A stretch of DNA of 12,373 nt, from the NCBI GenBank assembly GCA_902796895.1, contig CADBQV010000113.1, positions 1 through 12,373 of the forward strand. The letters run 5' to 3'. Below are positions 4,944 through 11,650 of this stretch, in pieces (position 1 is the stretch's first letter; every line of letters starts with the position of its first letter). Below the pieces are notes generated by a model. That model did not search any database and was not told the origin of the DNA. It saw nothing but the letters and a program-made list of their open reading frames with translations. A program made the translations under genes and the position numbers. This DNA is from an uncultured Erysipelotrichaceae bacterium (GTDB lineage Bacteria; Bacillota_I; Bacilli_A; Acholeplasmatales; Anaeroplasmataceae).

Positions 4944-7864
4944 TATTTATCACCCCTTTTTTGCTTAAGGGCTTCAAATAAGCTTCTAAGTCTTATTTTT
5001 ACTGCACCTAGATTTGTTATCTCATCAATTTTAATTTGAGTATATATTTTCCCTTTAGATTCTAGTATTAATTTACATTCATCAGTAGTTATTGCATCAA
5101 GTCCACAGCCAAATGATACTAATTGAACTAAATTCATATCATCCTCATGTGTACAATATTTTGCAGCACTATATAATCTTGAATGATATGTCCATTGATT
5201 TAAGACTCTAACTTCAAATTTATTTGTTAAATTAGAAATTGATTCCTCACTAATAACTGTAGCTCCCATTGATTGAATTAATTTATCAATTCCATGATTA
5301 ACTTGAGGATCTTGGTGATAAGGACGACCGGCAAGAACTATTATTTCTCTATTATTAGCTCTAGCATTAGTAATATAAATACCTGCAGTAGCTCTTATTT
5401 TAGCTAAATAATTATCATATTCTTTATAAGCAAGAATTGAAGCTTCTTTAATTTCACCATTTTTAATGTTTTTATCTTTGAAATATTTATCACATATTTC
5501 TTTCATTTTTTTATTAAATTCTTTTTTATCATCTAATGTTAAGAAATCACTTATAAATGTTACTTTATTAATATTTCCTACATTGTTAATTATGTTTTGT
5601 GGATAGTATGCAACTATAGGACAGTTATAATGGTTATCTCCCATAAATTCATCGATGTTATAGCTCATACATGGATAGAAGATTACTTTATTTCCATCAT
5701 TTATTAATTTTTCGATATGACCATGAACCAATTTAGCAGGATAACATGCAGTATCTGATGGAATAGTATGTTGTCCTAATGAATATATTTGTTGATTACT
5801 AAAGCCACTATTTGATACTTCAAATCCTAGGCTTGTAAAGAAAGTATACCAAAATGGATATAATTCATACATATTAAGGACAAGCGGAATTGATATTTTT
5901 CCACGTTTACCTTCCTTTGGCTTATATTCCATTAATTTTTCTCTTATATATTCATAAATATTTTCGCCTTTTTTACTATTGATATTTCCTAAAGGCTTTT
6001 CGCATCTATTACCACTTATAAATTTGTTTGGATTATTTTTAAATGAATTAATTGTAAGTAAGCAGTGATTGTTACATCCCTGACATTGGATGTTTTTAAC
6101 ATCATGTGAAAAATCATTTAATTCTTCCTTAGTGATAGTAGAAGTATTTTCGATTTTAAGTGATTTAGCATATAATGCAGCACCATATGCGCCCATTAAG
6201 CCAGAAATATTAGGACATACTACATCTAAATTTAATTCACGCTCAAAAGCACGAAGTACTGCCTTATTTAAGAATGTTCCACCTTGGACTACTATATGCT
6301 TTCCAAGCTCTTCCTTAGATGTGCATCTTATAACCTTATATAATGCGTTTTTAACTACTGATATTGATAAACCAGCACTAATATTGTCTATTGTCGCACC
6401 ATCTTTTTGAGCTTGTTTAACAGAAGAATTCATAAATACTGTACATCTTGAGCCTAAATCAACAGGCTTTTTGGCCATTAAGCCTAAATTAGCAAAATCA
6501 GCAATGTCATAGCCAAGTGCGTTTGCGAAAGTTTGTAAGAAAGAACCACAGCCTGATGAGCATGCCTCATTTAAGAAAATATTAGAAATTGCGTTATTTT
6601 CAATTTTAAAGCATTTAATATCTTGACCACCAATATCAATTATAAAATCGACATTTGGCATGAATTTAGCAGCAGCCTTGTAATGAGCCATAGTTTCAAC
6701 TAAGCCTGCATCTAATTTAAATGCATTTTTAGCTAATTCCTCACCATAACCAGTAGAAGCACTGGCTTTTATTTTTAAATTTGGATATTTTTTATATAAA
6801 TCATCAAATATTTTTTTGATTACAGAAACTGGATTTCCTTTGTTTGAATTATATGATTCATATCTTATATTTTCATCATCGTCAATAAGAACGAATTTTA
6901 AAGTAGTAGAACCACTATCAATTCCTAAATATAAATTGCCATCATAATTATCTAACGGATATGTTAAAACCTTAGCTTTAGCATGTCTTTCTAAGAATTT
7001 ATTATATTCTTCCTCGTTTTTGAATAATGGTTCATTATATGCATATGTTTCTTTATTTGTATAATTATTTAATTTTTCTAATATATTTTTAATGCTTTGA
7101 GTTTGAGATGCGCACATTGCAGCACCAATTGATACATAATATAAAGAATTATCAGGACAAATTCCTTTTGTATTTAATACTTTATCAAAGCTTTCTTTTA
7201 ATTCTGATAAGAATGTTAAAGGGCCACCTAAATATGCAACCTTACCTGTTATTTCTCTTCCTTGAGCAAGACCGCCAATAGTTTGGTTTACTACAGCATA
7301 AAAAATAGATGCAGCAATATCGGATTTAGAAGCACCTTGATTAAGTAGTGGTTGAATGTCAGTTTTAGCAAATACACCACATCTTGAGGCAATAGTATAT
7401 AGTTTTTGATGCTTTAAGGCTAGTCCATTAATTTCTGTAATATCTACATTTAGTAATGTTGCCATTTGATCGATAAATGCGCCAGTACCCCCAGCACAAG
7501 TACCATTCATTCTAACTTCCATACCGTCAGTTAAGAATAATATTTTAGCATCCTCTCCACCAAGTTCAATGATACAATCAGTTCCTGGTATTAGCTTATT
7601 CGCAGCGATACGAGTGGCATAAACCTCTTGAACAAATTGAATGCCACATCCATCAGCTAAGCCCATACCAGCAGAACCAGATATGGCGATTTTGATCTCA
7701 TCATTTATTATTTTTTTATCTAATAATTCATTAAGTTTTAAAACGATATTATCCTTAATGTGTGAATAGTGTCTTTTATAGTCACTGTAGATGATTTTGT
7801 CATTTTCATCTAATACTACACATTTAATTGTTGTTGAACCAACATCTAATCCTAATCGTAACAT
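4943..7864 (-). CDS. Tandem BcrAD/BadFG (HgdC-like) ATPase-activase with DUF2229 domain
   Basis: 973-residue predicted ATP-dependent electron-transfer protein. It holds two ASKHA ATPase domains. The first (~4-260) has GLDVGSTTIK (5-14), ELGGEDAK (100-107), NGTCAGGTGAF (C123) and SRCGVFAKTD (C162). The second (~312-570) has GIDSGSTTLK (314-323), DIGGQDIK, NEACSSGCGSF (C435) and GSRCTVFMNSS (C474). In HgdC two equivalent cysteines from each subunit of a homodimer hold one [4Fe-4S] cluster, so the tandem may fold as an internal dimer. Residues ~590-960 are DUF2229: C594-x2-C597-x3-C601, C621, then SDTACYPAKLVHGH (C707) and VLAGRPYHQDPQVNHGID. GAGGTG (7871-7876) precedes ATG by six bases. It is first in the operon. 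Relatives are annotated as acyl-CoA dehydratase activase-related; the reaction is not established. Confidence 0.88.
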   Translation of the reverse strand: MLRLGLDVGSTTIKCVVLDENDKIIYSDYKRHYSHIKDNIVLKLNELLDKKIINDEIKIAISGSAGMGLADGCGIQFVQEVYATRIAANKLIPGTDCIIELGGEDAKILFLTDGMEVRMNGTCAGGTGAFIDQMATLLNVDITEINGLALKHQKLYTIASRCGVFAKTDIQPLLNQGASKSDIAASIFYAVVNQTIGGLAQGREITGKVAYLGGPLTFLSELKESFDKVLNTKGICPDNSLYYVSIGAAMCASQTQSIKNILEKLNNYTNKETYAYNEPLFKNEEEYNKFLERHAKAKVLTYPLDNYDGNLYLGIDSGSTTLKFVLIDDDENIRYESYNSNKGNPVSVIKKIFDDLYKKYPNLKIKASASTGYGEELAKNAFKLDAGLVETMAHYKAAAKFMPNVDFIIDIGGQDIKCFKIENNAISNIFLNEACSSGCGSFLQTFANALGYDIADFANLGLMAKKPVDLGSRCTVFMNSSVKQAQKDGATIDNISAGLSISVVKNALYKVIRCTSKEELGKHIVVQGGTFLNKAVLRAFERELNLDVVCPNISGLMGAYGAALYAKSLKIENTSTITKEELNDFSHDVKNIQCQGCNNHCLLTINSFKNNPNKFISGNRCEKPLGNINSKKGENIYEYIREKLMEYKPKEGKRGKISIPLVLNMYELYPFWYTFFTSLGFEVSNSGFSNQQIYSLGQHTIPSDTACYPAKLVHGHIEKLINDGNKVIFYPCMSYNIDEFMGDNHYNCPIVAYYPQNIINNVGNINKVTFISDFLTLDDKKEFNKKMKEICDKYFKDKNIKNGEIKEASILAYKEYDNYLAKIRATAGIYITNARANNREIIVLAGRPYHQDPQVNHGIDKLIQSMGATVISEESISNLTNKFEVRVLNQWTYHSRLYSAAKYCTHEDDMNLVQLVSFGCGLDAITTDECKLILESKGKIYTQIKIDEITNLGAVKIRLRSLFEALKQKRGDK

Positions 7865-7889
7865 ATATTACACCTCAAATACATTGCAT

Positions 7890-7918
7890 ATTATACTTAA
7901 ATAAAGTATAAAAAACAA
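7890..7918 (-). promoter_or_regulatory. Promoter of the iron-sulfur operon, with overlapping inverted repeat
   Basis: Read on the minus strand: TTGTTT (7918-7913), a 17-base spacer, then a consensus TATAAT (7895-7890), about 25 bases before the start codon. An 8-bp inverted repeat TTATACTT (7891-7898) - AAATA - AAGTATAA (7904-7911) covers the -10 and half the spacer, a natural repressor position. The operon's own Crp-like protein is an obvious candidate binder, but the dyad is not a classical CRP or FNR box. Confidence 0.6.
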
Positions 7919-8090
7919 TAAATTTTGGTAAAAAAGTAAGAAATCTATACATTTTTAAATCTAAATAAGAGACTCTATATTATTATTTGGTGATATTTTT
8001 TTAAAAAAATGTAACATTTCTTTAATTAATTAAAATAAAAAAATATAAAAAAATGTAATTTATCTTAAAAAATAGTTTATTAATTTTTTC
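7919..8090. repeat. A-tract-rich stretch between divergent promoters, with a 12-base direct repeat
   Basis: No gene is visible in this central part of the 314-base divergent region (7865-8178). It contains AAAAAAATGTAA twice (8003-8014 and 8047-8058, 44 bases apart, about four helical turns), the palindrome ATTTTTTTAAAAAAAT (7995-8010) and AAATGT-A-ACATTT (8007-8019). Phased A-tracts upstream of the lipoprotein promoter could bend DNA or act as UP-elements. Low complexity makes chance matches likely. Confidence 0.35.
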
Positions 8091-8119
8091 TTGTATAAAT
8101 GGCGTTATTAATGTATAAT
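8091..8119 (+). promoter_or_regulatory. Promoter of the lipoprotein gene
   Basis: TTGTAT (8091-8096), a 17-base spacer and a consensus TATAAT (8114-8119) stand about 60 bases before the lipoprotein start. A-tracts lie directly upstream. This is one of the clearest sigma-A-type promoters in the window. Confidence 0.65.
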
Positions 8120-8130
8120 GAAATGGATAT

Positions 8131-8149
8131 TGAATAATTATATTATTCA
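8131..8149 (+). promoter_or_regulatory. Inverted repeat in the lipoprotein 5' leader
   Basis: TGAATAAT (8131-8138) and ATTATTCA (8142-8149) form an 8-bp dyad with a 3-base centre, starting 12 bases after the -10. It would lie at the start of the mRNA: a weak stem-loop that could stabilise the 5' end, or an operator. It is followed by the SD AGAGG (8166-8170), eight bases before ATG 8179. Confidence 0.35.
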
Positions 8150-8178
8150 TAAATTGTTTTAAAATAGAGGTTATAAAT

Positions 8179-9879
8179 ATGAAGAAAATAATGTCATTTG
8201 TTTCCCTTGTATTTGTTGCTATATTCGTATTTGTATTAAGTGCATGTGGTAATAGTAACGCAAGTGGAATTACAGAATCAGATATTATATGTAAAGAGAC
8301 TGTAACATATAATTCTGTAACACTAAATTATACATTTACTGAAAATGATAATATTAAAAAGGGTCTTGCTAAATTTACAGTTAAGCAATATCAAATTGAT
8401 AAAATAGAAGATACAACTGGTACATATAAAAATTATAAAGATGTATCATTTTCTAATAGTGTTTATACATCTTCATCAGTATCATTTACAAATTTAAGTT
8501 CTGAAACAAATTATATGTTCATTTTAATTATGACATTTAATGGTGATGAAAAAGAAATGCTTACAACAAAGGTTACAACACCAAAGGAAGGCTCATCATC
8601 TGAAGTTTCAAAATCAATTAAAAATGTTGAAGATTTCAAAGCTATGGAAAATAGTAATGAAGGATATTTCGAATTAGCAAATGATATTGATTTTGAGAAT
8701 AATGAAGTATCAGTTTTCACATCAAAAACTTTTAAAGGTACATTTGATGGAAAAGGACATACATTAAAAAATATCAAATTATCAAATAGCTCAAATGCAG
8801 GTTTATTTGGTTCAACTGATAGTGCAATAATTAAAAATGTTAAACTAGAAAATGTTAATGGCACATATACATCAAAAGGTGATATTAAGCTTGGTGCATT
8901 AATTGGTAATGCATTAAAGACAACAGTTAGTGATGTTTTTATTGATAACGTTAAGCTTACAATTACATCATCATCAACTGCAAAGCAATTTATCGGTGGT
9001 GTGTTTGGATATGCTGAAGCATGTAGCTTAACTGATATTGAAGCAAATAATGTTACAATTGAAGCAACTCAATCAAGACTACAAGTTGAAATTGGCTTAT
9101 TCGCTGGTAAGATTTGTGGTGAAGCAATAAGTGAAGATAATATTTTTGTTAATAAATGTTCTGCAGAAGGAAATATTAAATGTGGTTTATATTTCTCATC
9201 AACTGCATCAACAAATGAAGCATATGTTTATGTAGGCGGCTTTGTTGGTAACGTTGATACAAATAGCTTAATTACTGATTCATATGATGTATCACAAATT
9301 GAAGTTAGCCAATATGCATCAAAGAAAAGAGATTTCAATTTATATGTAGGTGGCTTCGTTGGAGCTAACAGTGGTAAAATGAATATTTTATCTTGTCTTG
9401 CTGTAACTGAAATTGAAGCATTTGCAGGTACATTACCTGATGATTTAACAAATAAATCATATACAGATGTCTTATTAGCTACTGAATCATATATTTCAGG
9501 ATTTATTGGATATGCTAAAAATCCATTCTATCGTATTGAATCATCTGTTGTATGCTATACAAAAGATACATTAATTGATGCTTTAGTAAGCGAAGATACT
9601 TATGAATTAACAATAGATGAAGTAGCTTTAGATGGCAAAGATTATTATAAATTAGAAAATAATGAATATGTATTAGCTACATTAACTGCAGGTGATACAC
9701 TTTTAGATGATTATTATGAATTAACTAGTACAAATAAAGTACTATATAAAGATTCTAATGTTTATGGTTATGCAACAGCTGATGCTATAACAAGAATTAG
9801 TGTAACAACTAATAAAGATACAATCGATGATTCTAAATTATCAGATTATTTAAAAGAAGTTTTACAATTATATATCTAA
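8179..9879 (+). CDS. Surface lipoprotein with Fn3-like domain and GLUG-type beta-helix repeats
   Basis: A 566-residue exported lipoprotein. Residues 1-22 are a signal peptide with lipobox LSA-C, so C23 should be lipidated and anchor the protein outside the membrane. Residues ~34-135 are beta-rich and resemble a fibronectin type III domain (VTYNSVTLNYTF ... SSETNYMFILIMTF ... VTTP). Residues ~150-450 start with YFELANDIDF and GTFDGKGHTLKNIKL, then carry seven glycine turns (AGLFG 207, LIG 241, IGGVFG 272, IGLFAG 305, VGGFVG 352, VGGFVG 390, SGFIG 440), as in GLUG-motif right-handed beta-helices. The C-terminal ~100 residues are acidic and Tyr-rich with no anchor. Mature cysteines are C38, C282, C313, C327, C335, C406 and C459, many for an extracellular protein. 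It is a single-gene unit with its own promoter and terminator. Adhesion or polymer binding is typical of such folds, but the ligand is unknown. Confidence 0.85.
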   Translation: MKKIMSFVSLVFVAIFVFVLSACGNSNASGITESDIICKETVTYNSVTLNYTFTENDNIKKGLAKFTVKQYQIDKIEDTTGTYKNYKDVSFSNSVYTSSSVSFTNLSSETNYMFILIMTFNGDEKEMLTTKVTTPKEGSSSEVSKSIKNVEDFKAMENSNEGYFELANDIDFENNEVSVFTSKTFKGTFDGKGHTLKNIKLSNSSNAGLFGSTDSAIIKNVKLENVNGTYTSKGDIKLGALIGNALKTTVSDVFIDNVKLTITSSSTAKQFIGGVFGYAEACSLTDIEANNVTIEATQSRLQVEIGLFAGKICGEAISEDNIFVNKCSAEGNIKCGLYFSSTASTNEAYVYVGGFVGNVDTNSLITDSYDVSQIEVSQYASKKRDFNLYVGGFVGANSGKMNILSCLAVTEIEAFAGTLPDDLTNKSYTDVLLATESYISGFIGYAKNPFYRIESSVVCYTKDTLIDALVSEDTYELTIDEVALDGKDYYKLENNEYVLATLTAGDTLLDDYYELTSTNKVLYKDSNVYGYATADAITRISVTTNKDTIDDSKLSDYLKEVLQLYI

Positions 9880-9888
9880 ATTTAAAGA

Positions 9889-9910
9889 AGAGCCCTATGG
9901 CTCTCTTTTG
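9889..9910 (+). terminator. Short intrinsic terminator after the lipoprotein gene
   Basis: AGAGCC (9889-9894), loop CTAT, GGCTCT (9899-9904), then CTTTTG. The 6-bp stem and short T-run suggest partial termination. Only 20 bases separate it from cysS and no promoter is clear there, so some read-through may supply cysS. Confidence 0.65.
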
Positions 9911-9929
9911 TGTATAAAGGAGAATTAAA

Positions 9930-11258
9930 ATGAGTTTAAAAATATATAATTCACTTTCAAATAAAATAGAAGAATTTAAGCCTATTAATGGCAATAAAGT
10001 AAACATGTATGTTTGTGGACCTACTGTTTATAATTATATTCATATTGGTAACGCAAGACCTGTAATATTTTATGATATGATGAGAAATTACTTAAAATTT
10101 TCAGGCTATGATGTAACATATGCTTCAAATATTACAGATATTGATGATAAAATCATTAATCAAGCTATAAAAGAAAATAAAACTGAAAAGGTTGTAGCTA
10201 AATTCTTTGAAGATGCCTTTTTTGAAGCTACAGCTAAGGTTGGGTCTAAAAAGCCTGATTTAATTCCTCATGCTACAGAATATATTCCTGAAATGATTAA
10301 TTTTATTGATGAATTAATTAAAAAAGGATATGCATATAATGTAGATGGTGATGTATTCTTTAGAGTATCTAAGATTAGTGATTATGGTATTTTATCAAAT
10401 CAAGTAAGTGAAGATTTAGATAGTGGTGCTAGAATATCTGTTAATAATAAAAAAGAATCACCTTTAGATTTCGCATTATGGAAAAATACTGATGTTGGTA
10501 TTAAATGGGAATCACCATTTGGTTTAGGTAGACCAGGCTGGCATACAGAATGTGTTGTAATGAATCATAAATTATTTGGCGATGTAATTGATATTCATGG
10601 TGGTGGAATGGATTTAAAATTCCCACATCACGAAAATGAAATTGCCCAAGCTAAAGCATTATATAACACTAATTTAGCAAAATACTGGATTCATGTAGGA
10701 AGACTAAATATGAAGGGCCAAAAGATGAGTAAATCTTTAGGCAATGTTATTTTAGTTAAAGATTTAAAGGATTCAACAGAAGGAATGATTTTAAGATCAT
10801 TGATTTTATTTTCACCTTATAGAAATAATATTGAATATGATGAAGATTTAAGAAATTTGTATGCTAAAGAATATGATAAATGGCAAAGAGCTTATAAGCA
10901 ATCATTATATCAACTTCAAGCATTAGATAAATTATCAAATGATGTAGTAAAAGAGGATATTGATGAATTTAAATTACAAATGGATGATGATTTTAATGTT
11001 CAAAATGTATTAACATTAATTAATTCAATTGTAAAAGATATTAATACTCTTTTAAGAAGTAAAGATTATGATAAATTAGCAGTAAAGGTAAATACATTCA
11101 AAACTATTTTAGATGTTTTAGGTATTAATTTATTTGTTGAATTATTAGATGATGAAAGCTTAAATGATTATAAAAATTGGAATGAAGCAAGAATAAATAA
11201 AGATTTTGAAAAAGCAGATATGTATAGACAAAAACTAATCGAAAAAGGATTGATTTAA
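9930..11258 (+). CDS. cysS: Cysteinyl-tRNA synthetase
   Basis: Class I aminoacyl-tRNA synthetase that charges tRNA-Cys in the cytoplasm. At 442 residues it is slightly shorter than typical enzymes (about 460). Signatures are complete: the Zn and cysteine-binding CGPTVYNYIHIGN with C29 and HIGN (38-41), ITDIDDKIINQA (68-80), GRPGWHTECVVM with C208, IHGGGMDLKFPHHENEIAQ with the Zn-ligand His/Glu at 233-237, and KMSKS (265-269). AAAGGAG (9916-9922) lies seven bases before ATG 9930. Its stop overlaps the mrnC start by one base (TAATG). The cysS-mrnC pair is conserved in Bacillota. No T-box leader fits in the 50 bases upstream, unlike many cysS operons. Confidence 0.97.
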   Translation: MSLKIYNSLSNKIEEFKPINGNKVNMYVCGPTVYNYIHIGNARPVIFYDMMRNYLKFSGYDVTYASNITDIDDKIINQAIKENKTEKVVAKFFEDAFFEATAKVGSKKPDLIPHATEYIPEMINFIDELIKKGYAYNVDGDVFFRVSKISDYGILSNQVSEDLDSGARISVNNKKESPLDFALWKNTDVGIKWESPFGLGRPGWHTECVVMNHKLFGDVIDIHGGGMDLKFPHHENEIAQAKALYNTNLAKYWIHVGRLNMKGQKMSKSLGNVILVKDLKDSTEGMILRSLILFSPYRNNIEYDEDLRNLYAKEYDKWQRAYKQSLYQLQALDKLSNDVVKEDIDEFKLQMDDDFNVQNVLTLINSIVKDINTLLRSKDYDKLAVKVNTFKTILDVLGINLFVELLDDESLNDYKNWNEARINKDFEKADMYRQKLIEKGLI

Positions 11259-11650
11259 TGGAAGCAAAATTGCTAAATGGACTAGCATTAGCCTATTTAG
11301 GTGATTCAGTATTTGAACTAGAAATAAGACAATATTTATTAAATTCAGGTATTACTAAGGTAAATAATTTAAATAAAAAATGCGTTGAATTTACTAAAGG
11401 CTTATCCCAAGCTAAATTTATTAATTATTTAATTTCTAATAACGTTTTAACTGAAGAAGAAATTAATTATTATAAAAAAGGAAGAAATTCCCATATTCAA
11501 TCCGTAAGACATAATATCGATATAAAATCATATTTAGACGCGACAGGATTTGAGTCACTTATTGGCTATTTATATATTGAAAATAAAGAGAGATTAAAAT
11601 ATATAATTGATTTAATCATCGAAAAAAAGGAGGGGAACGAAATTGAATGA
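11258..11650 (+). CDS. mrnC: Mini-ribonuclease III
   Basis: A 130-residue RNase III catalytic domain without the dsRNA-binding domain. In Bacillus the Mini-III enzyme matures both ends of 23S rRNA precursor by cutting the stem formed by its termini. The catalytic motifs are visible: LAYLGDSVFE with D16 and E20, the charged KGRNSHIQSVRH stretch (74-85), and GFESLIGYLY with E99. The ATG overlaps the cysS stop (TAATG) and the SD AAAGGATTG lies inside cysS, so translation is coupled. Its own end carries the SD of the P-type ATPase gene and overlaps it by eight bases. Identity is firm from motifs, length and synteny. Confidence 0.95.
   Translation: MEAKLLNGLALAYLGDSVFELEIRQYLLNSGITKVNNLNKKCVEFTKGLSQAKFINYLISNNVLTEEEINYYKKGRNSHIQSVRHNIDIKSYLDATGFESLIGYLYIENKERLKYIIDLIIEKKEGNEIE

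Noticed and set aside
6090..6410. Plus-strand open frame of 106 codons
   Set aside because: It lies wholly inside the well-supported 973-aa minus-strand gene, has no domain sense, and is an antisense shadow.
3651..7864. A classical 2-hydroxyglutaryl-CoA dehydratase fermentation cluster
   Set aside because: There is no separate HgdA/HgdB pair, CoA-transferase, decarboxylase or Etf gene; the domain layout is that of the uncharacterised activase-related proteins.
8003..8058. A CRISPR or iteron array
   Set aside because: Only two copies of a low-complexity A-rich 12-mer; no regular spacers, cas genes or replication gene.
8511..8864. Minus-strand open frame of 117 codons
   Set aside because: It is antisense to the lipoprotein gene and its sequence is the reverse image of the Ser/Thr/Val-rich coding strand; there is no separate promoter or SD.
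11258..11650. Mollicute genetic code (TGA read as Trp)
   Set aside because: mrnC ends at TGA at the expected family length, Trp is written TGG elsewhere, and no gene needs TGA read-through.
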